Shown here: piece after piece, positions 42,953 through 50,855 of the stretch | Layout: each line of letters starts with the position of its first letter | How positions within the stretch are numbered: the stretch's first letter is position 1 | Assembly: GCF_020177575.1 (NCBI RefSeq) | Contig: NZ_JAHTBK010000001.1 | Location: forward strand, 3,488,001-3,552,000 | Direction: 5' to 3' | DNA: 64,000 bases | DNA from: Hasllibacter sp. MH4015 | GTDB taxonomy: Bacteria > Pseudomonadota > Alphaproteobacteria > Rhodobacterales > Rhodobacteraceae | Translations under genes and position numbers: made by a program | The notes under the pieces: model-generated | What the model was told of the DNA's origin: nothing | The model's database searches: none | Seen by the model: only the letters and a program-made list of their open reading frames with translations

Positions 42953-43582
42953 ATGAAACTCGCCATTATCGGAGCCAGCCGCGGGATCGGCCGCAGGACC
43001 GTCGAAGAAGCCCTGGAACGCGGCCATAAAGTGCGCGCCATGTCGCGCAGTGGAATGGATCTGGAGGCCGAAGGACTGGAAGTCATGGAAGGCGACGCCA
43101 CCAACGACGTCGATGTCTTCAACGCCATTGATGGCTGTGACGCCGTGATCCTGACCCTCGGCGTGCCCAAGGATTTGCGCGTCCTGAAGCAAACGACGCT
43201 TTTTTCCGATGCGACACGGGTGGTGATCGCCCAGATGAAAAAGGCGGGGATCAAGCGGTTCCTGACGGTCACGGGCTTCGGGGCGGGCGACAGCGCCGAA
43301 AAGCTCTCCACCCCCGAACGGCTGACGCAAAAGGCCTTTCTCGGCCGCGCCTATGCCGACAAGGATGTGCAGGAGCAATTGATCCGCGACAGCGACCTCG
43401 ACTGGACCATCGCGCGGCCCGGTATTCTCAGCGACAACCGCAAGAGCGGGAAGTACAAGGTGCTGACCGAAAAGGCGGAATGGCGCAACGGGTTGATCAG
43501 TCGCGCCGATGTGGCGGATTTTCTGGTGACGGCGGCGGAAGGCCCGGCAATGGTGGGAAAAACCCCCGCATTGCAGCGTTGA
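42953..43582 (+). CDS. NAD(P)-binding Rossmann-fold protein (atypical SDR, NmrA-like)
   Basis: A 209-residue atypical short-chain dehydrogenase-like protein. KLAIIGASRGIGRRTVEEAL is the dinucleotide-binding motif, and the rest matches NAD(P)H-binding epimerase-like proteins (DAVILTLGVPKD, FLTVTGFGAGDS, LDWTIARPGILSDN). The classical YxxxK pair is not evident, so it may be a sensor or reductase-like protein rather than a standard SDR. A strong AGGAGGT ribosome-binding site lies before the ATG. Confidence 0.85.
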   Translation: MKLAIIGASRGIGRRTVEEALERGHKVRAMSRSGMDLEAEGLEVMEGDATNDVDVFNAIDGCDAVILTLGVPKDLRVLKQTTLFSDATRVVIAQMKKAGIKRFLTVTGFGAGDSAEKLSTPERLTQKAFLGRAYADKDVQEQLIRDSDLDWTIARPGILSDNRKSGKYKVLTEKAEWRNGLISRADVADFLVTAAEGPAMVGKTPALQR

Positions 43583-43615
43583 GAACCTAGGCCGAACGTC
43601 GGAGATTGTGTTTCC

Positions 43616-43852
43616 ATGAAGGAATACGCCTTTATTCTTCTGACCTATGCAGTTGTATTCATTGCTTGGTTCGGCTCGCTTTGGCTATTCACCTATCCTC
43701 CGGAAGGTTGGGACGAGAGCATATTCTACCGAAATTTGGGTTGGGTCGTCTTGGGAGGGCCATTTGTCATTGTATGGGGCCTAGCTCGGGATTTGTCGCG
43801 CGCTTACCGGGCCAGCAAATCGTCAAACGAAGACTTCGATGATCAAAGCTAG
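43616..43852 (+). CDS. Small two-helix membrane protein
   Basis: A 78-residue protein with two hydrophobic segments (AFILLTYAVVFIAWFGSLWLF and NLGWVVLGGPFVIVWGLA, the first in part) and an acidic tail ending NEDFDDQS. An alternative overlapping frame exists but lacks this topology. The gene looks more AT-rich than its neighbours and has a weak ribosome-binding site. The function is unknown. Confidence 0.55.
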   Translation: MKEYAFILLTYAVVFIAWFGSLWLFTYPPEGWDESIFYRNLGWVVLGGPFVIVWGLARDLSRAYRASKSSNEDFDDQS

Positions 43853-43873
43853 ATGGAGTTCGTTGCGGTTGGG

Positions 43874-45007
43874 TCACCTCGGAAGCGGATGCAGGCCCTT
43901 GTTATAGGCATGCCATTCCGTGATCTCCGGGTAATACATCGCCCGCCATCGCTTCACGCGCTTGTTCATGATCCGTTTCCAAAGCGGCGGCACCATTGCA
44001 GCCACAGTCATCACGGGATAACCGAAAGGTAATTGTGGCGCGTCAGCCTCGGTGTAGTTTTGCAAAAGCGGGAAGCGCCGGTCGGGTTTGTAGTGATGGT
44101 CGGAATGGCGCTGCAGGTTGATCAGTAGCCAGTTTGACGCCTTGTGCGCCGCGTTCCACGAATGGCGCGGTTGGACGTGTTCGTATTTGCCATTGCCTAG
44201 GTGCTTCCGCGTCAGGCCATAATGCTCGATGTAGTTGGTCAGCTCCAACTGCCAGATCGCCACGAAGGCCTGGTTGAGGAACATCGCCAGGCCGACCCAG
44301 CCCCCGACGAGAAGCGCAAGCGCGAGGAACCCGGCCTGCAAGGCGAGGTAGCGCCAGAACGGGTTCGATCCGTCCCAGGCAGGCAGGCCCTTGCGCGCCA
44401 GCATTGCCTTTTCCGCGTTCCACGCCGAGGCGAAGCATTCCCGCAGCACCCGCGGGAAAAAGCGGTGAAAGCCTTCATTGTAGCGCGCCGTGACCGGATC
44501 GCGGCGCGTCCCGACGTAGCGATGATGGACCAGAAGATGTTCGGACCGGAAATGGGAATAGAGCACCATGCCAAGCAGCAGATCCCCCAGCCACCGTTCC
44601 AGCTTTGATTTCTGGTGCATCAATTCGTGGGAATAATTGATGCCGATGGTTCCGCTGGCCACGCCCAAGCCAAAGGACAGCGCCCAAAGCTCCACCCCGC
44701 CCAGGTGGGAGGCGCGCGTGGCGTACCAGATGACCCCGAAGATCAGCCCGGATTGCACGAAGGGCCAGATCAGCGTGATGAGGCGATACCAGAACAGCTG
44801 ATCCTCGCCGGTGTCCAGATCGGCATTTTCCAGTTCCAGCCCCGCGAAGTGGTCGAGGATGGCGAACAGCCACCAGGTGCTGAGCGGCGCGAGGATCAGG
44901 AACCACCCACCCTGCACGGCGCCGAGCACGATCACGGGGACGAGCAGAAGGCACGCCCAGAAAGGCAGCGCGCGATGAAGTTTCGCCATGGTGCTTGGTG
45001 CGATCAT
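43874..45007 (-). CDS. alkB: Alkane 1-monooxygenase (AlkB-type membrane di-iron enzyme)
   Basis: A 377-residue integral membrane fatty-acid-desaturase-superfamily protein. The histidine boxes are HELMHQ, EHLLVHHRYVG and LQRHSDHHYKP, with NYIEHYGL as the AlkB signature. Several helices surround them. It inserts oxygen at the terminal carbon of medium-chain alkanes, using a rubredoxin and reductase that are not encoded here. The ATG at 45007 is chosen because the longer frame would run into mutY; an ATG at 44989 is also possible. Activity on other hydrocarbons is possible. Confidence 0.9.
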   Translation of the reverse strand: MIAPSTMAKLHRALPFWACLLLVPVIVLGAVQGGWFLILAPLSTWWLFAILDHFAGLELENADLDTGEDQLFWYRLITLIWPFVQSGLIFGVIWYATRASHLGGVELWALSFGLGVASGTIGINYSHELMHQKSKLERWLGDLLLGMVLYSHFRSEHLLVHHRYVGTRRDPVTARYNEGFHRFFPRVLRECFASAWNAEKAMLARKGLPAWDGSNPFWRYLALQAGFLALALLVGGWVGLAMFLNQAFVAIWQLELTNYIEHYGLTRKHLGNGKYEHVQPRHSWNAAHKASNWLLINLQRHSDHHYKPDRRFPLLQNYTEADAPQLPFGYPVMTVAAMVPPLWKRIMNKRVKRWRAMYYPEITEWHAYNKGLHPLPR

Positions 45008-45038
45008 TGCGTCAGGGTCCCTGGTCACCGGTACAGGT

Positions 45039-46103
45039 TCAACCGTTCCGGCGCGCGCCGTCAACACTGACGCCACGGCTCAAATCGAAGGCTTTCCGAA
45101 ACACCGTAGGCAATGTCTTGGGCGAGAATTGGGCGAGGGGCACGAATGCGCCCCGCGTCGGTGTCGCATCTTGTGCCACGCTGGCCACGCGCAGGGCCAT
45201 GCGCAGGTGGAAATGGGTGAATGTATGGCGGACCTCCAAATCGGGGTCGTGCCATTGCGTGTCCACCGGGGGGTCTTCGGCGGGCGCGTCGGACCAATCG
45301 GAGGTCGGGATCGCCAACATGCCGCCCAGAAGGCCCCTGTCGGGCCGGGTTTCCAACAGGATCGCACCGTCGGGCTTCCGGGCGATATAGGCATATCCGA
45401 ACCGCACCGGCTTGGCCTTTTTCGGGGATTTGCGGGGCAGTTCCGCCGCGATCCCGGCCGCCCGCGCCGCGCAATGCTCAATCACCGGGCAGATGCCGCA
45501 GGCTGGCGATTTGGGTGTGCAGATCGTGGCGCCGAGATCCATCAGCGCCTGCGCGTGATCGCCGGGGCGCGATTGCGGTGTCAGACGGGTCGCGTGGTCT
45601 TTAAGCACTGGTTTGCTGCCCGGAAGGGGTGCCTCCACCGCGAAGAGCCGTGCCATGACCCGTTCGATATTGCCGTCCATCACCGGAGCCGGTTCGTCGA
45701 ACGCGATGGAGGCGATGGCTGCGGCGGTGTAGGGCCCAATGCCCGGAAGCGTCAGCAATTCCGCCTCGGTTCTCGGGAAGGTGCCGCCATGATCGGCCAC
45801 GACGACACGGGCGCATTTCAGAAGGTTGCGGGCGCGGGCATAGTAGCCAAGGCCGGCCCATTCGCCCATCACCGCCGCATCATCGGCGGCGGCGAGGTCA
45901 CCTACCGTCGGCCAACGGGTCGTGAACCGCTCGAAATAGGCTTTCACGGCGGCGACGGTGGTCTGCTGCAACATGATCTCGGACATCCAGACGCGGTACG
46001 GGTCCGCGCGTTCTGCCGATCCGGGCGGCACCCGCCATGGCAATTGCCGCGCATGTGCGTCATACCAATCCAGAATTTCCGCACCGATCAGATCTTCACG
46101 CAC
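45039..46103 (-). CDS. mutY: A/G-specific adenine DNA glycosylase MutY
   Basis: A 354-residue base-excision repair enzyme. The N-terminal HhH-GPD domain has WMSEIMLQQTTV with the catalytic Glu, LPGIGPYTAAAI as the helix-hairpin-helix, and VMDGNIERVMARL with the conserved Asp. Four cysteines in CTPKSPACGICPVIEHC hold a [4Fe-4S] cluster. The C-terminal Nudix-like domain (about 235-345) recognises 8-oxoguanine. It removes A paired with 8-oxoG. It is divergent from the DUF721 gene and followed by alkB. Confidence 0.95.
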   Translation of the reverse strand: MREDLIGAEILDWYDAHARQLPWRVPPGSAERADPYRVWMSEIMLQQTTVAAVKAYFERFTTRWPTVGDLAAADDAAVMGEWAGLGYYARARNLLKCARVVVADHGGTFPRTEAELLTLPGIGPYTAAAIASIAFDEPAPVMDGNIERVMARLFAVEAPLPGSKPVLKDHATRLTPQSRPGDHAQALMDLGATICTPKSPACGICPVIEHCAARAAGIAAELPRKSPKKAKPVRFGYAYIARKPDGAILLETRPDRGLLGGMLAIPTSDWSDAPAEDPPVDTQWHDPDLEVRHTFTHFHLRMALRVASVAQDATPTRGAFVPLAQFSPKTLPTVFRKAFDLSRGVSVDGARRNG

Positions 46104-46184
46104 CCGTTATCGCGCCCCGGTCGCTTGTTATTGGTTAGCATCGTTGAAACGCATAGAGTGCGCGGGACAAAAGGATCAACCACA

Positions 46185-46709
46185 ATGCCCCCGAACGCGC
46201 AGAAATCGAGCCCCGACATGCCCCGCCGCAGGCGCGGGTTCGAGCGTGCGGTGACACTTGTGGGGGCGGAATTGCGCAGCCCGGCGGAAAAGCGCGGGTT
46301 TGCAGAGACCAAGCTGCTGACCCATTGGGAAGAGATTGCGGGGCCCGAGATTGCCGATATGGCTGTGCCGGTGCAGATCAGGTACGGGCGCGGCATGGGC
46401 GGAACGCTGATCTTGCTGACCACGGGCGCGAAGGCGCCGATGCTGGAGATGCAAAAAGAGGTGATCATCACCCGCGTTAACGCCTGCTACGGCTATTCCG
46501 CGATCAAGGATGTACATATCACCCAGACCGCGCGCACGGGCTTTGCCGAGGGGCAGGTGGCGTTTGCGCAAAAGGCCAAGAGCCAATCCGCTCCCGATCC
46601 GGCCCGGCTACAGGCCGCGACCCACGATCTGGACAAAATCGAAAGTCCGCTTCTGCGCGATGCCTTGCGCAAGCTGGCGGGACACATAGTTACGAATACG
46701 AAAGTTTAA
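46185..46709 (+). CDS. DUF721 (DciA-like) protein
   Basis: A 174-residue protein with the DUF721/DciA core: GFERAVTLVGAELRSPAEKRGFAETKLLTHWEEIAGPEIAD (in part), then GGTLILLTTGAKAPMLEMQKEVIITRVNACYGYSAIKDV (in part). DciA loads the replicative helicase in many bacteria that lack DnaC; the C-terminal tail here is poorly conserved. It is 13 bases before the DsbA-like gene. The ATG at 46185 follows AAGGA. Confidence 0.85.
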   Translation: MPPNAQKSSPDMPRRRRGFERAVTLVGAELRSPAEKRGFAETKLLTHWEEIAGPEIADMAVPVQIRYGRGMGGTLILLTTGAKAPMLEMQKEVIITRVNACYGYSAIKDVHITQTARTGFAEGQVAFAQKAKSQSAPDPARLQAATHDLDKIESPLLRDALRKLAGHIVTNTKV

Positions 46710-46722
46710 GGAGAACAGACCG

Positions 46723-47412
46723 ATGCATCGCAGGGCCATGATCTTGGGCGGCGCCACCGGCGTCTTGGGCGCGGGCGCGTACCTTTGGTGGGATGGGCGC
46801 AGTGTCCCGACCACGCAGGCGCCCGCGGAACTGACCCCCTTCGGCGCGGCCAACGCGCAGGAAGTCGCGGCAGAGGATCTGCCCGACGTGATCGAGATGT
46901 CCAAGGGCAATCCGGACGCGCCGGTGACGCTGATCGAATATGCGAGCTTCACCTGCCCCCATTGCCGCAACTTTCACGAGAACGTCTATCCGCAACTGAA
47001 CCGCGATTACATCGAACCCGGCCTGATCAACTTCATCTACCGGGAGGTCTATTTCGACCGCTACGGCCTGTGGGCCGGGATGGTGGCGCGGTGCGGCGGC
47101 CCGCTGCGGTATTTCGGGATTGCCGACCTGATCTATGAGCAGCAGGGGGAATGGACCCAAGGCTCCCCCGCTGAAGTGGCTGAAAGCCTCCGTCGGATCG
47201 GGCGTACGGCGGGCCTCAGCAACGAAGAACTGGACGCCTGCATGACCGACGCCGCCATGGCCCAGGCCATGATCGCGACCTACGAGGCGTATATGGAGGT
47301 CCACGAGATCCCCGGCACGCCCGCCTTCGTGATCAACGATACGCTCCACGGCAACATGAACTACGCCGATCTGAGCGCACTTCTGGACGCGGCGGCGGAA
47401 GCCGCGGGCTGA
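46723..47412 (+). CDS. DsbA-family thiol oxidoreductase
   Basis: A 229-residue periplasmic thioredoxin-fold protein. An N-terminal hydrophobic segment (MHRRAMILGGATGVLGAGAY) acts as signal or anchor, and the active site CPHC is in YASFTCPHCRNFHENVYP. A helical insert and the cis-Pro loop GTPAFVIND follow. It is likely to introduce or repair disulfides, useful given the many cysteine-bearing secreted proteins encoded nearby. It sits in the usual mutY-DUF721-dsbA order. It ends before a strong bidirectional terminator. Confidence 0.9.
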   Translation: MHRRAMILGGATGVLGAGAYLWWDGRSVPTTQAPAELTPFGAANAQEVAAEDLPDVIEMSKGNPDAPVTLIEYASFTCPHCRNFHENVYPQLNRDYIEPGLINFIYREVYFDRYGLWAGMVARCGGPLRYFGIADLIYEQQGEWTQGSPAEVAESLRRIGRTAGLSNEELDACMTDAAMAQAMIATYEAYMEVHEIPGTPAFVINDTLHGNMNYADLSALLDAAAEAAG

Positions 47413-47437
47413 TCGCCACCCGCTTTCGAAGAGTTTG

Positions 47438-47469
47438 AACCGGCCCCGCATCGCGCGCGGGCCGGTTTT
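47438..47469. terminator. Bidirectional terminator between dsbA-like and lpxK genes
   Basis: AACCGGCCC (47438-47446) and GGGCCGGTT (47459-47467) form a perfect nine-base stem with a 12-base loop, followed by TT on the plus strand. It lies between two convergent genes, 25 bases after one stop and directly at the other, so it can end both transcripts. Confidence 0.8.
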
Positions 47470-48465
47470 CTATTCCGGGCGTTTGCCGACCAGTTGATCG
47501 AGTGCCGCGTCGAGCGGTTCCCAATCCGTCAACTCCAGCCGCACAGGCAGCGTCATCACCTCGGACCGGAATTCGGGCTTGAGGCGCACCGCGTCCTTTT
47601 CCGTCGTCACGACCTGCGCGCCGCGCATCTTCGCTTCCCGCAACAGGCGGGTCATCAGTGCATCGCTGAGGGGTTGGTGATCGGCGAGCGCGTGGGCCGC
47701 GTGCAGATCCGCGCCAAGGCTGCGCAGGGTCTGGAAGAATTTCTCCGGATGGCCGATCCCCGCGAAGGCCAGAACCGGCAGCCCATCGAGGGGGAGGCCG
47801 GTGGGCAGGGGCGTCAACTCCCCCCTCAGACGCGGCACGTTGATCTTTGCGTCCCATTGAGAGTCGAACCGCTCCTGCGCGGGCTGCGGCCCGATGCTGA
47901 GCACGAAATCCGCGCGGCTCAACCCGACATCGACCGGTTCGCGCAGCGGACCCGCCGGGATGACCTTGCCGTTTCCGAAGCCGCGCCACGCATCCACGAC
48001 GACCAGGGAGAGGTCATGGGCCAGGCCGGGATTCTGGAACCCGTCATCGAGGATCAGGGCTTCCGCACCATGGGCCACTGCCGCCTTGGCCCCGGCAACA
48101 CGGTCCTTCGACACCCAAGTGGGCAGGAACGCGGCCAGCAGCAGCGCCTCATCTCCGGTCACGCCGGCGCTGTGTGTCCGCTCCTCCACCAACAGGGGGC
48201 CATCCGCCGATCCGCCATAGCCGCGCGTCACCGCGTGGGCCACAATTCCGCGCGCCGTCAGCCTCTGGGCGACGGCGATGGCAGTGGGTGTCTTGCCCGT
48301 CCCGCCCGCATTCAGATTGCCGACACAGATCACCGGGACGCCGACGCGCGCCCTGTCGCCCCCAGCCAGACGTCGGGCCGTGCCCCGCGCATAAAGCGCG
48401 CCGAGCGGGGATAACGCTGTGGCGAGCAGCCCCGGCTTTTCGTGCCAGAACCCCGGTGCGCGCAT
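47470..48465 (-). CDS. lpxK: Tetraacyldisaccharide 4'-kinase LpxK
   Basis: A 331-residue lipid A kinase. MRAPGFWHEKPGLLATALSPLG leads into the P-loop NAGGTGKTP near residue 50, then RGYGGS, GDEALLLA and ILDDGFQNPGLAHDLSLVV (in part), all LpxK marks. It phosphorylates the 4' position of the lipid A precursor at the inner membrane. Its ATG overlaps the waaA stop by one base (TGATG), so the two are translated together. Confidence 0.93.
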   Translation of the reverse strand: MRAPGFWHEKPGLLATALSPLGALYARGTARRLAGGDRARVGVPVICVGNLNAGGTGKTPTAIAVAQRLTARGIVAHAVTRGYGGSADGPLLVEERTHSAGVTGDEALLLAAFLPTWVSKDRVAGAKAAVAHGAEALILDDGFQNPGLAHDLSLVVVDAWRGFGNGKVIPAGPLREPVDVGLSRADFVLSIGPQPAQERFDSQWDAKINVPRLRGELTPLPTGLPLDGLPVLAFAGIGHPEKFFQTLRSLGADLHAAHALADHQPLSDALMTRLLREAKMRGAQVVTTEKDAVRLKPEFRSEVMTLPVRLELTDWEPLDAALDQLVGKRPE

Positions 48466-49757
48466 CAGGGCGCCTCCGCCGCGTCCAATGTGTCCATCAC
48501 CAGAGCCAGGGCGCGGTCCGTCACATCGGCTCCGTCTGAAATGACGCTCCACGCGGCGGCGGCCATGCCTGCGGCCTCTTCCGGGCTGAGAAGGGCGGCC
48601 ACCGCGCTTGCGAGCTTCTCGGGGGAGGAGACAAGGCGTGCGGCGCGGGCCTCCGTCAATCGGCGGTAGATGTCGACGAAGTTCGACACGTAAGGCCCGT
48701 GCAGGATGGCCGATCCAAGGGCGGCAGGCTCGAACGGGTTGTGCCCGCCGATCGCCACGAGCGAGCCGCCCACGAAGCTGATCGGCGCAAGGCGGTACCA
48801 AAGCCCCATCTCCCCCATCGTGTCGGCAAGGTAGACATTGGCGTCTTCACTCGGGCCTTCATCAGCGGCGCGGCGGGTGAACCGCCAGCCATCACTTTGC
48901 AGCATTGCCGCAATCTCGTCGCCCCGTTCGGGGTGGCGGGGAACAAGCACCAGCATCAGCCGGGGGGAGGACCGGATCGCGAGGCGATGGGCCTGAAGCA
49001 CCATCTTCTCCTCCCCGTCATGGGTGGAGGCGGCAAGCCAGATGGGCCGCCCGGCCAGTTCATTGGCCAGGGCCGCGCGATCATCCTCGTCGCAGGGCAG
49101 GGCGGCCGCCCCTTCCTTGAGGGTGCCAAGCACGTCCATACGCTCCGCCGGCAATCCGAGGCGTCGCAGGTATCCGGCGGTCAGGTCATCCTGGACCATC
49201 GCCCGATCGAACCGTTCCAGAAGGCTGCGCGCGGCGCCCTTGGCGAAGCGCCACTTGTCGTGGCTTGCCTTGGACATCCGGGCGTTGAGCAGCAGCATCG
49301 GCGTCCCGCGGTCGTGGGTTTCCACGATCAGGGTCGGCCACAGCTCGCTTTCTGTCCAGATCGCCACGTCGGGGCGCCAATGATCGAGGAACGCGGTCAC
49401 GAACGGTTTCGCGTCGAGCGGCGCATATTGATGGAATGCCCTGTCCGGCAAACGCTCGGCCATCACCGCGCCAGAGGTCTTGGTGCCGGTTGTGATCAGA
49501 ACGCTCAGGTCCTCGCGTTCCTCCAACAGGCGGCGGATCAACTCCAGGACCGCAAGGGATTCCCCGACACTGGCGGCGTGAAACCAGATGAGCGGCCCGT
49601 CGGGGCGATGCACGCCTGCAACGCCGCGGCGTTCGTCCAGGCGCGCGGGGTCTTCCTTGCCCGCCTCCTGTCGCTGCCTGAGCTTGCGTTCGGCAAAGGC
49701 ACGGGCGCCCCGGGCGGACCAGGCGAGGTAGAGACCAAGGAACAGCGACCGCGCCAT
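48465..49757 (-). CDS. waaA: 3-deoxy-D-manno-octulosonic acid transferase (Kdo transferase)
   Basis: A 430-residue GT30 enzyme that adds Kdo to lipid IVA. It has a short N-terminal anchor (SLFLGLYLAWSARG), PLIWFHAASVGESLAVLEL, FHQYAPLDAKPFV, WTESELWPTLI, and VGGSLVAIGGHNPFEPAALG with YVSNFVDIY. The number of Kdo residues it adds cannot be read. It is followed directly by lpxK and preceded by the small DUF4170 gene. Confidence 0.94.
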   Translation of the reverse strand: MARSLFLGLYLAWSARGARAFAERKLRQRQEAGKEDPARLDERRGVAGVHRPDGPLIWFHAASVGESLAVLELIRRLLEEREDLSVLITTGTKTSGAVMAERLPDRAFHQYAPLDAKPFVTAFLDHWRPDVAIWTESELWPTLIVETHDRGTPMLLLNARMSKASHDKWRFAKGAARSLLERFDRAMVQDDLTAGYLRRLGLPAERMDVLGTLKEGAAALPCDEDDRAALANELAGRPIWLAASTHDGEEKMVLQAHRLAIRSSPRLMLVLVPRHPERGDEIAAMLQSDGWRFTRRAADEGPSEDANVYLADTMGEMGLWYRLAPISFVGGSLVAIGGHNPFEPAALGSAILHGPYVSNFVDIYRRLTEARAARLVSSPEKLASAVAALLSPEEAAGMAAAAWSVISDGADVTDRALALVMDTLDAAEAP

Positions 49758-49766
49758 GGGAATACC

Positions 49767-50015
49767 CTAGCTGCCGGTGCCGTCGTCGGCCGGATTGTCC
49801 TCCGCCCCGCCTTCGCGCAGGCGGTGAATGTCGGCGATGAAATAGCGCATATGGGCGTTGTCGACGGTGCGTTGAGCTTCCGCCTTCCAGGCGTTGTAGG
49901 CGGTGTCGTAATCCGGGAACAGGCCGACGACGTGGATGTCTTCCACGTTCTCGAACTCGGTTGTCTGGGGATCGGTCAGCTCGCCACCGAAGACGAGGTG
50001 CAGGCGTTGGGCCAT
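49767..50015 (-). CDS. DUF4170 small protein
   Basis: An 82-residue protein (MAQRLHLVFGGELTDPQTTEF, then YDTAYNAWKAEAQRTVDNA and RYFIADIHRL) matching DUF4170, a family common next to waaA in alphaproteobacteria. Its role is unknown. It lies nine bases upstream of waaA on the same strand and is the start of the waaA-lpxK unit. The ATG at 50015 has GGGAAAC-like sequence upstream and fits the family start. Confidence 0.85.
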   Translation of the reverse strand: MAQRLHLVFGGELTDPQTTEFENVEDIHVVGLFPDYDTAYNAWKAEAQRTVDNAHMRYFIADIHRLREGGAEDNPADDGTGS

Positions 50016-50188
50016 GGGAAACTCCGCTCGCTTGAATTGCGCCTGCACCCTTAAAGGGCAGGGCAGGGGCGTCAAGCGCGCAAGGGTCGTTTCAGCGATA
50101 TGACGCGGTTGTGAGGGTCAGGTTTCCCTCCATCGCGGGTCTGGGCGGCACGGTGCATATTCATCCCATCGAAACGAGGGCTTTTCCA

Positions 50189-50395
50189 ATGACCAAGACA
50201 TTTTCCATCCTGATCGCAGCACTGGCAATTACCGCCAGCCTGGCCGCTGCTTCCGCCCCCGCTTCGGCAATTACCGCGTCCGGAAACGTCACACCCGTTT
50301 CCGGGCTCGACCTCGGGTCAAGCCGAATTTCCGGCGGTGACCTTGGCTCTGGCCGTCTTTCCGGCACGGATCTGGGTTCCGGTCGCTTACGCTGA
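50189..50395 (+). CDS. Small secreted repeat peptide
   Basis: A 68-residue peptide with a signal sequence (MTKTFSILIAALAITASLAA) and a mature part of about 40 residues. Three near-identical repeats are visible: DLGSSRISG, DLGSGRLSG and DLGSGRLR. Ribosome-binding sequence GAGGG lies nine bases before the ATG. No cysteine, no family. The coding sequence is followed by a long hairpin with a C/U-rich loop and an intrinsic terminator. This suggests one short transcript, either a peptide mRNA or a dual-function RNA. Confidence 0.6.
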   Translation: MTKTFSILIAALAITASLAAASAPASAITASGNVTPVSGLDLGSSRISGGDLGSGRLSGTDLGSGRLR

Positions 50396-50404
50396 TCAAC
50401 CCTG

Positions 50405-50455
50405 CGAGGCGGCCCCACTCTCTCCCTCCCCTTCTCTCCGCATGGGGCCGCCTCG
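50405..50455 (+). ncRNA. Candidate sRNA/3'-UTR hairpin with a C/U-rich loop
   Basis: A perfect 12-base inverted repeat, CGAGGCGGCCCC at 50405-50416 and GGGGCCGCCTCG at 50444-50455, encloses a 27-base loop that is almost all C and U and contains CTCCCTCCCC and TTCTCTCC. Such loops resemble the anti-Shine-Dalgarno loops of Rhodobacter CcsR-type small RNAs. It follows a small peptide gene by nine bases and is followed 42 bases later by an intrinsic terminator. Confidence 0.5.
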
Positions 50456-50496
50456 CCAAATATCTCACGACGTCCACCGTTCTCCCGCCCCTCGGA

Positions 50497-50532
50497 CCCC
50501 CGCCTGCGATCCCCCGTCGCGGCGGGGGTTTT
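50497..50532 (+). terminator. Rho-independent terminator of the small-peptide/sRNA unit
   Basis: CCCCCGCC (50497-50504) pairs with GGCGGGGG (50521-50528), with an inner GCGA/TCGC stem at 50506-50509 and 50517-50520 and TTTT at 50529-50532. It closes the unit that begins with the 68-residue peptide at 50189. Confidence 0.85.
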
Positions 50533-50669
50533 CCTTACCGGTGCCGCTTCCAAAGGTAAGGTCCGCCTTACTCGCGCGCCTTGCCGGGACGGCGTAGATT
50601 GATCCTGCAAGCAACGATGAGTGAGCGAAGATTTCGGCCCCTCTTTTTCAAACGAAGTTCATAGCTGCC

Positions 50670-50852
50670 ATGACCATTCGCATCTCCCTTTTAGCACTGG
50701 CCACGCTTCTGTTCCTCGTCGTTCTTGCAACAATTTCCTCCCCCGCAGTCGCCCACGCCACCGACCCCGATTTCGAGGATGGGCTGGTGTCGAGCCGGAT
50801 CCTGTCCACCGGTCCGCTGAACGTGGTCGTGTTCGAGGTGTCGCGCCGCTAG
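50670..50852 (+). CDS. Small exported or membrane-anchored peptide
   Basis: A 60-residue peptide starting MTIRISLLALATLLFLVVLATISS, a signal or anchor sequence that may be cleaved after AVAHA. The remaining 30 residues (TDPDFEDGLVSSRILSTG and after) are acidic then hydrophobic. The ribosome-binding site is weak and no family is recognised, so the gene is tentative. It is convergent with cysQ, three bases away. Confidence 0.45.
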   Translation: MTIRISLLALATLLFLVVLATISSPAVAHATDPDFEDGLVSSRILSTGPLNVVVFEVSRR

Positions 50853-50855
50853 GCG

